From Salinibacterium xinjiangense (GTDB lineage: Bacteria > Actinomycetota > Actinomycetes > Actinomycetales > Microbacteriaceae), in NCBI RefSeq assembly GCF_014645015.1, contig NZ_BMLC01000001.1, forward strand, positions 310,001 through 374,000: a stretch of 64,000 nucleotides of DNA, read 5' to 3'. Shown in pieces: positions 18,920 to 26,447 of this stretch. Made by a program: the position numbers and the translations under genes. The notes beneath the pieces were generated by a model. That model saw only the letters and a list, made by a program, of their open reading frames with translations. It was not told the DNA's origin and searched no databases. Each line of letters opens with the position of its first letter. Position 1 is the first letter of the stretch.

Positions 18920-20383
18920 ATGAACGCGAACGACACGAACGCCGAGCACGATGAAAACATGCTCGATTCCCTCACCGTCGGTCGTCGCATCCGGCAGCTT
19001 CGAACGGATCGCGGTCTGACTCTCGACGACCTCGGCGCCGAACTGGGCCGGGCAGCATCACAGGTGTCCGTCATCGAGAACGGTAAGCGCGAACTCAAGC
19101 TGGGCGAACTGCAGAAGCTCGCGCGGATCCTCGGGGTGACGGTGGACCAGCTGCTCAGCCCGGAGGCGCCGTCTCGTCGAGCCGCGCTGGAGATCGCGCT
19201 GGAGCGCGCCCAGCGCGGGCCGCTCTACTCGAGCCTGACGCTGCCGAGCCTCCCCGTGCGCAAGTCTCTCAGCGACGAGGCGATCGAGACGATCCTCGGG
19301 CTGCATGACGAACTGAAGCGGCTCCATCGGGAGCGTGCCGCCACTCCGGAGGAAGCGCGCAGGGCCAACACCGAACTGAGAAAATCCATGCGAAAGCGCA
19401 ACAACTATTTCGGTGAACTGGAGTCGACGGCGAAGCAACTGCTCGATGCCGTCGGCCATGCCGGAGGGCCGCTCTCCCAGCGTGTCGCCTCCGACCTCGC
19501 GACACATCTCGGGTTCTCCCTGCACTTCGTACCCGACCTGCCGGGCTCGACTCGGAGCGTGACCGACCTCCGCAACGGCAGGATCTACCTCCCCGTCGGG
19601 CAGGCCGATGGCTCCGACCCCCGATCGACGCTGCTGCAGGCACTGGCCGGCCATGTGCTCGGGGTCGGCGAACCCAAGGACTACGCAGACTTCCTCCAGC
19701 AACGGGTGGACACCAACTACCTGGCTGCCGCCTTAATGGTGCCTGAGCACACTGCAGTCGGGTTTCTGCTTGCAGCCAAGTCGAAGCGCGAGCTATCGGT
19801 CGAAGACCTGCGCGACACGTTCGCCGTCAGCTACGAGACGGCCGCGCATCGGTTCACGAATCTGGCCACCCAGCACCTCGGGGTGCCGGTGCACTTCCTG
19901 AAGGTGCATGAGGGCGGCTCGATCTCAAAGGCCTATGAAAATGACAGTGCTGCCTTCCCGACGGATGCCCTCGGCGCCGTCGAAGGGCAGCTCGTGTGCC
20001 GCTACTGGAGTGCGCGCCGCGTGTTTGACATCTCGGATCGTTTCAGCCCGTACCACCAGTACACCGACAAGCCGGGCGGGACATATTGGTGCACGTCGCG
20101 CATCCAGTCCAGCAGCCGCGGGTATTTCTCAGTGAGTGTGGGCACCCCGTTCGCCACCGCGAAATGGTTCCGCGGCCGGGACACCACCAACCGCGCGACC
20201 TCCACCTGCCCTGACGAATCCTGCTGCCGCCGAGCTCCTGAATCACTGGCCGACCGCTGGGAGAAATTCTCTCTCCCCAGTGCCAGGCTCAACAGCTCGC
20301 TGCTCGCCGCGATGCCCACCGGCATGTACCCGGGGGTCGACTCGACCGAGGTATTCGAGTTCCTGGAGCACCACGACGGATAG
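18920..20383 (+). CDS. ramB: RamB-type regulator of acetate/glyoxylate metabolism
   Basis: 487 residues. An XRE-type HTH (VGRRIRQLRTDRGLTLDDLGAELG..., near residues 20-75) is followed by an IrrE/DUF955-like segment and the C-terminal short-chain fatty acyl regulator domain with its Cys cluster (CPDESCCRR). This layout is that of Corynebacterium RamB and mycobacterial PrpR-like regulators, which sense acetyl- or propionyl-CoA status and control aceA and aceB. The ATG follows GGAGGG. Its location directly divergent from aceA supports the assignment; repression versus activation cannot be read from sequence. Confidence 0.9.
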   Translation: MNANDTNAEHDENMLDSLTVGRRIRQLRTDRGLTLDDLGAELGRAASQVSVIENGKRELKLGELQKLARILGVTVDQLLSPEAPSRRAALEIALERAQRGPLYSSLTLPSLPVRKSLSDEAIETILGLHDELKRLHRERAATPEEARRANTELRKSMRKRNNYFGELESTAKQLLDAVGHAGGPLSQRVASDLATHLGFSLHFVPDLPGSTRSVTDLRNGRIYLPVGQADGSDPRSTLLQALAGHVLGVGEPKDYADFLQQRVDTNYLAAALMVPEHTAVGFLLAAKSKRELSVEDLRDTFAVSYETAAHRFTNLATQHLGVPVHFLKVHEGGSISKAYENDSAAFPTDALGAVEGQLVCRYWSARRVFDISDRFSPYHQYTDKPGGTYWCTSRIQSSSRGYFSVSVGTPFATAKWFRGRDTTNRATSTCPDESCCRRAPESLADRWEKFSLPSARLNSSLLAAMPTGMYPGVDSTEVFEFLEHHDG

Positions 20384-20396
20384 CGCGACGCGAGTA

Positions 20397-21230
20397 TCAC
20401 ACCTCGTGCAGCAGCGATCCGTCCTTCTTCAGCACATTCTTCTCCCCCGCCTCGATAGCCACGCGGAAACGATTCTGTTTCGGCGGCATCGGGCAGTTGA
20501 AGTTGTAGCTAAAGGCGCACGGCGGCAGCACGGCGAGATTGAAGTCGAGCGTGATGGTGCCGTCGGGATTCGGGGCGATGAACAGGAAGCGGCCGACGCT
20601 ATAGGTGTCGACTCCATTGGTGGCGTCGGCGTAGACGAGCTGGAGCGCGCGACCCGACTTGAACGCGACGAGGTTGTAGTCCACGCCATCCTTGACGAAC
20701 GAGATGTCGCCCGGGATCACCTGTTCTTTCGTTTTACCGTTGTCTTTCAGGTGCTCGAAGCCCATCGTGGTGCCAGCCGGGTTTTCGGTGAAAGTCGCGG
20801 TAATCACCCAGTCCGGGTTGTAGGCGTAGCCGTCGATGCCGCCGAACTCCTGAATGCCCTCCGAAGCAGAATCCCAGACGCGGAGGGCATATTTGCCCTC
20901 GTCGCCTGCGATGACGAAGCCGCTGACCGTGTCACTGAAGATGATCTCGCTCGGCTCGGCATTGTCTTTTCCGCGCACGATTGTCTCGCCATCGACGAGT
21001 AGTCCATCGACGACGATGTTGTCGGATGCGGCCGCAGTGACCCGCAGCCCACCTTCCGCCGGGGCCCAGGTTCCGGGCACCCCCCAGATGGTCTGCCCAG
21101 AGTCGATCCACTGCGTATTGACCAGCGCCAGGCTGCCCTTCGGCTGCACCACCGATGCCTCGCGGCGTGAGCGGAAGGTCGCTAGTCGGGTCTCAGCTGA
21201 AGGGGCAGTCTGGTCGGTCGGGTCAGTCAT
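20397..21230 (-). CDS. DUF1684 family protein
   Basis: 277 residues from ATG 21230, where GGGGAG lies upstream. The C-terminal half has the DUF1684 signature: YSVGRFLFIAPNP, DFNLAVLPPCAFSYNFNCP and a final RVAIEAGEK. No signal peptide, so cytosolic. The role of the family is unknown. It meets ramB tail to tail with a 13-base gap and is divergent from the small membrane protein at 21252, the two starts being 21 bases apart. Confidence 0.88.
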   Translation of the reverse strand: MTDPTDQTAPSAETRLATFRSRREASVVQPKGSLALVNTQWIDSGQTIWGVPGTWAPAEGGLRVTAAASDNIVVDGLLVDGETIVRGKDNAEPSEIIFSDTVSGFVIAGDEGKYALRVWDSASEGIQEFGGIDGYAYNPDWVITATFTENPAGTTMGFEHLKDNGKTKEQVIPGDISFVKDGVDYNLVAFKSGRALQLVYADATNGVDTYSVGRFLFIAPNPDGTITLDFNLAVLPPCAFSYNFNCPMPPKQNRFRVAIEAGEKNVLKKDGSLLHEV

Positions 21231-21239
21231 GCTCCCCAT

Positions 21240-21251
21240 TATGCTGGCCCC
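21240..21251 (+). promoter_or_regulatory. Leaderless-type promoter (-10 TATGCT)
   Basis: TATGCT at 21240-21245 ends six bases before the ATG of the 63-residue membrane protein, and no ribosome-binding site is present. This is the spacing expected when transcription starts at the A of ATG. Confidence 0.6.
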
Positions 21252-21443
21252 ATGGATCCCGTAACCATCACCTTTGGCGGCCTCGTCGGCTTCGTCATCT
21301 TCATTATCACTCTCGTCTCCATCGTGAAAAACCCCAACCACGGCGCACTCGGCAAGTTCATGTGGATTCTCGTGGCGTTCTTCCTGTCGGTGCTCGGATC
21401 GATCCTCTGGCTGCTCTTCGGCCGGGGTCGAGTCTCACGCTAG
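21252..21443 (+). CDS. Small PLDc_N-like membrane protein
   Basis: 63 residues with two hydrophobic helices (about 8-26 and 38-57) joined by KNPNHGALGKFMW. This resembles the small actinobacterial PLDc_N / 'phospholipase D nuclease N-terminal' proteins, which contain only the membrane hairpin and no catalytic part. Expression is probably leaderless: TATGCT lies six bases before ATG. Divergent from DUF1684. Function unknown. Confidence 0.8.
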   Translation: MDPVTITFGGLVGFVIFIITLVSIVKNPNHGALGKFMWILVAFFLSVLGSILWLLFGRGRVSR

Positions 21444-21645
21444 AGAACACGACAGCCCCGGGATAATTCCCGTGAGCAGCGCCCAGTCAGGTGCGCCAGT
21501 ATGCGATCCTCGACCGGGATTGGCGAAACGTGAGACCGACTGGTGCGGGTCCCATTCCGGCTCCAGATAGCCCCCACGGGAACGCTATCAAGACCTGAAA
21601 CAGGTGCCCGACACCGCTCAGGTCGGGATTGACGACGACCATCAT
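21444..21645. other. Gene-free gap
   Basis: About 200 bases. Two weak dyads are visible: CGGGATAATTCCCG near 21459 and CCCGAC/GTCGGG around 21608-21628. No start codon with a supported frame was found on either strand. Confidence 0.4.
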
Positions 21646-21661
21646 TCGAACGTATGTTCTA
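21646..21661. promoter_or_regulatory. LexA (SOS) box-like operator
   Basis: TCGAACGTATGTTCTA matches the actinobacterial/mycobacterial SOS box TCGAAC-N4-GTTCGA in 11 of 12 defined positions. It overlaps TATGTT (21653-21658), the leaderless-type -10 of the gene starting at 21665. Binding here would block RNA polymerase directly. Confidence 0.6.
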
Positions 21662-21664
21662 TTT

Positions 21665-22219
21665 ATGACGCATCACTGGAGGCCGAGCGACCATCTCGAA
21701 CGGGCTCTCGGGCGCAACGAGTGGTTGCTGATCCACCGCGGTAATCAACTCGGGCGTATCGAATACGGCCGGGTTGCCCACCGGCCCGCGTTCCGCTCGG
21801 TCACTCGACCAGACCTTCACACCGGCGTCGAGGCGACAGTGGGCTACGCCTGGGCCCTCGAGACGGCGTGTGACCGGCTCTGGGACTGGTCAGTCCGGGT
21901 AAGAGCAGCGACCACGGCCAATCCGCCACCGCCGAAGGAGAAGCTCAGCATGGCTGCATGGCCCTGGCCCCCGATACGCATCAGCGATACGGAATGGGTC
22001 GTCATGCGCAACAGCGCCAGCCACCCGAAAGCCGTAATCCGACGCATGGAGGCCGACCCGGGACATCCACCCTTCTTCAGGGCCGTGAGTTGGGCACAGG
22101 TGTCGTCCGATCGCCGCCTCATCGGCTATTTCCCGTCACTGGAGTCGGCCGATCTCGCAATTCTGGAGGATGCGCCACAACTGATTACGCACGGGCCCAC
22201 CGGGCCATCTCGGCCCTAA
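21665..22219 (+). CDS. Unknown protein, possibly SOS-controlled
   Basis: 184 residues, no recognised family. It is rich in Trp and Arg (RNEWLLIHRGNQLGRIEYG, WPWPPIRISDTEWVVMR), with no signal peptide or TM helix, so soluble. ATG 21665 is chosen over a frame-open start 12 codons earlier because TATGTT lies six bases before it, matching the leaderless pattern seen elsewhere in this window. A LexA-like box overlaps that hexamer, suggesting DNA-damage induction. The C-terminus ends in Pro-rich sequence reading into a short repeat. Confidence 0.7.
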   Translation: MTHHWRPSDHLERALGRNEWLLIHRGNQLGRIEYGRVAHRPAFRSVTRPDLHTGVEATVGYAWALETACDRLWDWSVRVRAATTANPPPPKEKLSMAAWPWPPIRISDTEWVVMRNSASHPKAVIRRMEADPGHPPFFRAVSWAQVSSDRRLIGYFPSLESADLAILEDAPQLITHGPTGPSRP

Positions 22220-22256
22220 CCCACGGGCCTAACCCATCGGCCCTAACCCACGGGCG
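22210..22256. repeat. Short CCCTAACCC-type tandem repeat
   Basis: Three imperfect 13-14 base units (GGCCCTAACCCACG, GGCCTAACCCATC, GGCCCTAACCCACG) in a row, starting inside the last codons of the preceding gene. It resembles a microsatellite more than a binding site. No other feature was seen in 22257-22323. Confidence 0.6.
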
Positions 22257-22323
22257 CTGGCGCCAGACGGCATCCGGCGTGAACATCCTCAGAGGTCACA
22301 GCAGCCTTGAAAGTCACAGCCGC

Positions 22324-22677
22324 CTAGATGCCATCGAGCGAACTCGACATCACATCGGAACTCGACTTCACATCGTCTGGGGCGCTCGGCTGCACGCCCG
22401 GAGGGGTATCGAGCCTGCTGCGACGTTCTTCGAGCAGCGCAAGACAATCGCCTTCGTCGATCTTTCCGTTGAACTCAGACCCGGCATCCTCGACCATGAG
22501 CTGGCTCGCTGGCCCGATCACAATTTCGGCGGTGCCGACTTCCCCATGTGCGACGATCGGAATGACCACCGCCTCAGCGGTTCCGGCTCGCGCAAGTGAG
22601 GCCGCGTACAGCGCGATGGAATGAGCAATTCCGTCTCCGGTGAGAACCGAGCCGCCAGAATAGAGGATTCGTTTCAT
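22324..22677 (-). CDS. Hypothetical protein (lineage-specific)
   Basis: 117 residues beginning MKRILYSGGSVLTGDGIAHSI. The ATG at 22677 has a perfect GGAGG at close spacing. The N-terminal two thirds look globular and soluble; the last 35 residues are Ser/Asp-rich and probably disordered. Similar small proteins with a YSGGxVxTG start occur in Microbacteriaceae, from memory, without known function. It stands alone between the unknown gene at 21665 and a divergent small protein at 22865. Confidence 0.72.
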   Translation of the reverse strand: MKRILYSGGSVLTGDGIAHSIALYAASLARAGTAEAVVIPIVAHGEVGTAEIVIGPASQLMVEDAGSEFNGKIDEGDCLALLEERRSRLDTPPGVQPSAPDDVKSSSDVMSSSLDGI

Positions 22678-22864
22678 GCCTCCACTCTTCTGGCGAACCT
22701 CCCCGGAAGCAATCCCCCGCCCATGGTTGGCGAATCTGCACAACAGCAGCTAGCCTTCGTGGTGCCAATTCAGCCGCCCCAACCCAGCGATCTGAATATG
22801 CGAGATTCATTTGACTCTCGGGGTATCCTGAAGGCCTCTTACCGCTGATCGTCTGGGAGTCTCC
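22678..22864. other. Divergent gap between two small genes
   Basis: 187 bases. The left end carries the ribosome-binding site of the minus-strand gene and the right end GGGAG before GTG 22865. No hairpin, repeat or clear promoter hexamers were found between them. Confidence 0.4.
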
Positions 22865-23173
22865 GTGGGAACCATGTACTACGCCGACGCCACGCGCGTC
22901 GCCATTCCCCTACCTGACCGCGACCTCGCTCACATAAAGTTCGTCATCGTCAACAAGTTGCGCCGCAATGAGGCTTTCACGTTCTCGTGGGATAAGGCGG
23001 AAAGCGACGGCGGCGGCCGATCCAGCGTCTGGATCTCGGCGCAGATCCCTCTCGAATTCGAATTCGACGACGCGACTCCCCCCGAGATGAACCGCGAGTG
23101 GCTCGAGCAGCTCTCGCAGGCAGCCTCGACCGTCAACGGCCTGACCCCGATCCCGGAACCGGAAAAGGCGTAG
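22865..23173 (+). CDS. Small DUF7882-like protein
   Basis: 102 residues. The pattern MGTMYY...DRDLAHIKFVIVNKLRR with FTFSWDK matches small Microbacteriaceae proteins that begin MGxLxY and contain 'LAHLQxVIxxKLRRxExFxFSW' (named DUF7882, as I recall). The GTG at 22865 is preferred over ATG 22874 because it restores the MGT start and has GGGAG upstream. Soluble, mixed alpha/beta. Function unknown; often described as an ATP-dependent DNA ligase-like or hypothetical protein without evidence. Confidence 0.75.
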   Translation: MGTMYYADATRVAIPLPDRDLAHIKFVIVNKLRRNEAFTFSWDKAESDGGGRSSVWISAQIPLEFEFDDATPPEMNREWLEQLSQAASTVNGLTPIPEPEKA

Positions 23174-23272
23174 CCCGGTCGACGCCTGTAGTGTCGAGGC
23201 CCCTGGCGTCGAGGCCGAAAGCGTCGGGGCATGCAGTGCAGACGCCAAGCCAGCCGGCGCACAATGGGTGGC

Positions 23273-23734
23273 ATGGCCCGAACTCCAGAACTCACTGATC
23301 CGACCCCATCCGACGGACTTTCACGCACGAGCCGAATCGGCCGCCGCGTGGGACGCATCGTACTGGGCGCGTCACTCGTGTCTGCCGGTATCGGGCACCT
23401 GAGCTTCGCGCGCATGGACTTCCAGGCGCAGGTACCCCGCTGGCAGCCCCTCGATCCTGATGTCGTGGTGGTGGCATCCGGTCTCGTCGAGATCGCGCTC
23501 GGCAGCGCCCTGATCCTCAGCAGACAGCACCGCACGACGGTCGGTTGGGTCGCCGCAGCGTTCTTCGCGGCCGTGTACCCCGGAAACATCTCCCAGGTCG
23601 TCAACCGCATCGACTCGCTCGGCCTCGACAGCGACCTCAAACGGTGGATCAGGATGCCCCTCCAGCCGGCGCTGATCGCGTGGGCGCTCTGGTCGACCGG
23701 CGCGTGGCAGGCCGCGCGGCGCACTGGCAGCTGA
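23273..23734 (+). CDS. DoxX-like membrane protein
   Basis: 153 residues with four hydrophobic helices (VLGASLVSAGIGHLSF, VVVVASGLVEIALGSALIL, VAAAFFAAVYPGNISQVV, LQPALIAWALWSTG), the layout of DoxX/YphA-type membrane proteins. The exact role is unknown. Start uncertain: ATG 23273 or ATG 23264, neither with a good ribosome-binding site. The last 249 bases of this gene are duplicated exactly at 24968-25216, on the far side of an inserted segment. This copy is the complete one. Confidence 0.82.
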   Translation: MARTPELTDPTPSDGLSRTSRIGRRVGRIVLGASLVSAGIGHLSFARMDFQAQVPRWQPLDPDVVVVASGLVEIALGSALILSRQHRTTVGWVAAAFFAAVYPGNISQVVNRIDSLGLDSDLKRWIRMPLQPALIAWALWSTGAWQAARRTGS

Positions 23735-23803
23735 AGGCCGACAGCATCCGGCACGCATCCAACAAAGTAGGGCGGATGGGACGTGAACCCATAACCGACG
23801 GAT
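23486..23803. repeat. Left copy of 318-bp direct repeat (island flank)
   Basis: Bases 23486-23803 recur at 24968-25285, 1482 bases to the right, with only two mismatches (23783 G versus T, 23793 A versus G). The repeat contains the DoxX-like gene's 3' half and 36 bases of a tRNA 3' end. Both mismatches fall in the tRNA part; the other 282 bases are identical, so the duplication is recent. Confidence 0.95.
23768..23803 (-). pseudogene. tRNA 3'-end fragment (att-like)
   Basis: 36 bases equal to the tRNA gene at 25250-25323 from the 3' side of the anticodon stem to the 3' end, with two changes. One change is in the T-loop, so even the arm is no longer a normal one. The 5' half of the tRNA is absent. 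Such displaced 3' fragments are the usual scar left by tRNA-targeting integrative elements. Confidence 0.85.
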
Positions 23804-23816
23804 CGAGGTCAGCTAT

Positions 23817-24566
23817 TTACAAACCGACCGAAGCCACTCCGAACTCTGCTTCCTCCGCGCTAAAACCTTCGAACAACAACTGATCAATAAGACCATCTCG
23901 CGAGAATGCCGAGTAGTCCAGGTAGCTTTTGGCTTTCCCCGCCGCCTGCTGGCCCCAGTCCGCTCCAACAGTGTCAGTCCCGTATGTCGCGTCTTCTGCC
24001 GAGAAGCCCTCGAAAATCAACTGGTCAATGAGTCCAGTGCGTGAGAACGACGAATAGTTGAGGTAGCTTTGGGCCTTTCTCGTGGCGTTGGACTGACTCA
24101 CTGTCTCAACCGGTTTTGGCGGGGCCGGTGCCACTGTCGGGGCGGGGGTTGCTGTCGGCGTGAGCTCCGGCGCCGGCTTAGTCGTCGGGGTGGGTTTAGC
24201 CGTGACTCTTGGTGCAGGCGTCGCCGTGCTTGTGGCGGCCGGAGCAACAGCGGTGGTTGATTCACTCACATTGGCAACACCACTAATCAGCGCGATTGTC
24301 GTGATGAGGGAAGTCAGTGCCGCAATGCAACCAAGGATGAGGCCGGCGAACGCGAATACTTTCCGTTGCTTTTTAACTAGGGCGATCGACGCTAGCGCTA
24401 TAGCGCCAGCGCCAGCGACCACACCCCAGAATGGCACCCAGCCGCTTACGAATGCGACAATACCGACGGCAAGAGCAGCTATCGCCAGCGGCGACGGTGG
24501 CTTCCCGGTATCTTCGAGCGGTGCGGACTGATAGGCAGAAGGATGCGGTTCGTTAGTTATGCTCAC
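23817..24566 (-). CDS. Membrane-anchored protein with two Ltp-type repeats
   Basis: 249 residues. A short cytosolic start is followed by two TM helices (about 27-62 and 70-98, DUF4190-like), a Pro/Thr/Ala-rich linker (105-155) and two tandem 45-residue repeats at about 162-205 and 208-249. Each repeat has KAxSYLxYSxFSRxGLIDQLxFEGFSAE, the Ltp ('host cell surface-exposed lipoprotein') domain. In Streptococcus phage TP-J34, Ltp blocks DNA entry of superinfecting phages. Here there is no lipobox; the TM hairpin would anchor the repeats outside the cell. GTG start. It is the only cargo of the tRNA-linked island, so a phage-exclusion role is a reasonable hypothesis. Confidence 0.85.
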   Translation of the reverse strand: MSITNEPHPSAYQSAPLEDTGKPPSPLAIAALAVGIVAFVSGWVPFWGVVAGAGAIALASIALVKKQRKVFAFAGLILGCIAALTSLITTIALISGVANVSESTTAVAPAATSTATPAPRVTAKPTPTTKPAPELTPTATPAPTVAPAPPKPVETVSQSNATRKAQSYLNYSSFSRTGLIDQLIFEGFSAEDATYGTDTVGADWGQQAAGKAKSYLDYSAFSRDGLIDQLLFEGFSAEEAEFGVASVGL

Positions 24567-24640
24567 CTAAGCATCTTGGCGCAAACTTAGACACGATTCT
24601 CTCCCCCAAACGAGGGTGCAATTGTCGTGCACAAGAGGCA

Positions 24641-24671
24641 AACGCCGCTCATAATGATTCAGAGCGGCGTT
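24641..24671 (-). terminator. Hairpin inside the island, likely terminator
   Basis: Perfect 10-bp stem AACGCCGCTC (24641-24650) with GAGCGGCGTT (24662-24671) and an 11-base loop. On the minus strand the stem is followed by TTTGCCTCTTG, a weak T-tract. It would end a transcript coming from the right, where no intact gene survives; it may belong to a lost gene of the element. Confidence 0.55.
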
Positions 24672-24967
24672 GTGTGAGTTCGGTTTGCCGCATCCATCGG
24701 AAAGGCGTCTGCCTCGTCTGTTCCGAGTTGATCTTCCTCTTCTTCGGGCAAATGCCCACCTGACCGGAGCGCGGTCCCGAGTTGTCGCGCCAAGCCCAGC
24801 TCGGGCCAAGCATGCGCGCCTTTTCTGCAACAGCTCCATGCGTGGCTAGTGTTCTCGGATACACAGGGCGCGCCATCAGGTCTCGATTGGGAGTCCCTTT
24901 GGGGCGTTATTGCGTTTGGACGCTTCAGCCCAGAGCCCAACTCCTGCTGCTTCATCAGGAAGGCAGA
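24672..24967. other. Island sequence without a supported gene
   Basis: Several overlapping short frames exist on both strands but none has a ribosome-binding site, a leaderless promoter pattern or recognisable sequence. A plus-strand frame fuses this stretch to the duplicated DoxX 3' end and is an artefact of the junction. Probably decayed element DNA. Confidence 0.5.
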
Positions 24968-25216
24968 GTCGAGATCGCGCTCGGCAGCGCCCTGATCCTC
25001 AGCAGACAGCACCGCACGACGGTCGGTTGGGTCGCCGCAGCGTTCTTCGCGGCCGTGTACCCCGGAAACATCTCCCAGGTCGTCAACCGCATCGACTCGC
25101 TCGGCCTCGACAGCGACCTCAAACGGTGGATCAGGATGCCCCTCCAGCCGGCGCTGATCGCGTGGGCGCTCTGGTCGACCGGCGCGTGGCAGGCCGCGCG
25201 GCGCACTGGCAGCTGA
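24968..25216 (+). pseudogene. 3' fragment of the DoxX-like gene
   Basis: Exact copy of the last 249 bases of the DoxX-like gene, lacking the first helix and any start signal of its own. It is joined to unrelated island sequence at its left edge. Produced by the duplication that flanks the island. Confidence 0.9.
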
Positions 25217-25285
25217 AGGCCGACAGCATCCGGCACGCATCCAACAAAGTAGGGCGGATGGGACTTGAACCCATGACCGACGGAT
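24968..25285. repeat. Right copy of 318-bp direct repeat
   Basis: Second copy of 23486-23803. It starts abruptly inside the DoxX-like coding sequence and runs into the intact tRNA gene, ending at the anticodon stem. Beyond 25285 the two copies diverge completely, which places one recombination edge at the tRNA anticodon region. Confidence 0.95.
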
Positions 25286-25323
25286 TATGAGTCCGCTGCT
25301 CTAACCAGCTGAGCTACCGCCCC
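25250..25323 (-). tRNA. tRNA with CAT anticodon (elongator Met, or Ile2)
   Basis: The minus strand folds as a complete cloverleaf: acceptor GGGGCGG with CCGCCCT (one G-U pair), D-stem GCTC/GAGC, anticodon arm GCGGA-CTCATAA-TCCGT, T-arm ATGGG-TTCAAGT-CCCAT, discriminator A. The anticodon is CAT. It is not an initiator type, as it lacks the three G-C pairs in the anticodon stem. Elongator Met is most likely; a lysidine-modified Ile tRNA cannot be excluded. CCA is not encoded. It is the integration target of the adjacent island. Confidence 0.93.
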
Positions 25324-25436
25324 AAGCCCGACGAGCGCGAGCGAGTTCCTACGATACAGGGCCACGACACGGGTGGCAGTCACCCCGCCGCCAGCCGAAC
25401 CGCGCTCGGGCTCGGGCTCTGCGGTAGTGTTCGGGC

Positions 25437-25790
25437 ATGATAATTTCCTGCTGCGTGCTGTTCTGGGCCCATCCTGGACTCGAAGCGGATCTCTCCCGTT
25501 ACATCGACACGGTCGTCGATCTCGAGATCGAACACGGCGCGACCGTGAGGTATCGCGGGCTCACCGATGCAACGGACGACCAGCCGCTGGAGGTGCACAT
25601 CCTCGAGTTCCCCAACGAAGACATGCTGAGTAACTTCATGGGTGACGAGCGGCGCGTGACGATGGACCCGGAGCGCCAGCGCGTGATCGCGAAGATCGAG
25701 ATCATGCAGTTGACCCGCCAGCCGGTTCCTGCGCCCCGGGCGCCTGAACTGCCTGAACCCGAGCTGCCCGAGTCGGAGCTCACCCGCTAG
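25437..25790 (+). CDS. Small alpha/beta hypothetical protein
   Basis: 117 residues. The first 85 residues read like a dimeric alpha-beta barrel protein (CCVLFWAHPGLEADLSRYIDTVVDLEIEHGA..., VHILEFPNEDMLSNFMGD), similar in style to DUF1330/antibiotic-monooxygenase folds, but no catalytic residues can be named. The tail is an acidic PELPEPELPE run. TAGTGT ends six bases before ATG and there is no ribosome-binding site, so leaderless expression is likely. It stands alone downstream of the tRNA. Confidence 0.65.
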   Translation: MIISCCVLFWAHPGLEADLSRYIDTVVDLEIEHGATVRYRGLTDATDDQPLEVHILEFPNEDMLSNFMGDERRVTMDPERQRVIAKIEIMQLTRQPVPAPRAPELPEPELPESELTR

Positions 25791-25800
25791 CTGCCCCGGT

Positions 25801-26445
25801 ACCGATGGCGCGCGGCCAGCCTTTCGCGGGCGGCGGCGAAAATTATCAGTTCATTGTCCTCGGGCTGCCGGGCTGTTTGCTGCCCAACAACGTCATCACG
25901 AGAACCAGCACACCGATGGTCATACCCAGGTGTGGAGCTGCGCGTCCCAAAACGCCTGCGAGCAGATCATCAGCCACATCCACCAGCAGTTGCAGGAGAG
26001 TTTGGCTCTCGTCGCCCACACCCACAAGCGACGCGGCGGCACGATCGATGATTGCCATGGCGCGCGACGCGGCAGCAGATCGCAGGTCTGTCAGCTGCGG
26101 CATACCAGGGAGGGGACGAAGCACGCGCGCTTGCTCGGCCTACATACGAGCTGTCCGCTCGACGAATCAGAAAACGGCGAGATCGGCCACGGCAGCTCGA
26201 TCGACGATGGCGACGACATCCGGTGTCGAAAGAGCTGGAGAGCCGACGAGGATCTCGGCGAACGCTCTCAGCCCGTACCTGGCCCTGGCCCTGCTGCATT
26301 CGATCCGCACGTCGGGATGACGCGGATCGAACAAAGAATGCGGGCGTTCCGTACCCTGCGCTACCAGGCGGCCACCGACATTCGAGAGACGTCACGGACC
26401 GGCGGGGCCGTAAGAAACGCTGGTCATGCCCTGAGTTGAGGCGAC
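25801..26445. other. Gene-poor, probably decayed region
   Basis: About 640 bases with overlapping frames on both strands, none convincing. The best candidate is a minus-strand frame from GTG 26124 to 25846 (92 codons) ending in a hydrophobic helix (MTIGVLVLVMTLLG). Upstream on the same strand another frame reads AEILVGSPALSTPDVVAIVD before a stop near 26165. Both contain similar stretches (AIVDRAA and AIIDRAA), so a broken gene or small duplicated gene is possible. Nothing was recognised. Confidence 0.35.
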
Positions 26446-26447
26446 GA

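Larger units (their letters stand above)
23804..24967. mobile_element. 1.16-kb island between the direct repeats, probable integrative-element remnant
   Basis: Unique DNA between the 318-bp repeats, visibly AT-richer than its surroundings. It contains one convincing gene, an Ltp-domain protein (23817-24566), then about 400 bases with a strong hairpin and no supported gene. No integrase, excisionase or replication gene remains. The left edge abuts the displaced tRNA fragment and the right edge a truncated DoxX copy leading to the intact tRNA. This is the geometry of insertion at a tRNA 3' end followed by loss of most of the element. Confidence 0.7.

Noticed and set aside
22210-22256. Telomere-like CCCTAACCC repeat as a chromosome end
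   Set aside because: It is three short imperfect units in the middle of ordinary genes with no terminal hairpins or telomere-protein genes.
23768-23803. Second tRNA gene
   Set aside because: Only the 3' half is present and the T-loop is altered, so it cannot fold as a tRNA.
23804-24967. Insertion sequence
   Set aside because: No transposase and no terminal inverted repeats; the flanks are long direct repeats tied to a tRNA gene.
24782-25216. Plus-strand frame joining island sequence to the DoxX 3' end
   Set aside because: It arises from the duplication junction, lacks a start signal, and only its copied part looks like a protein.
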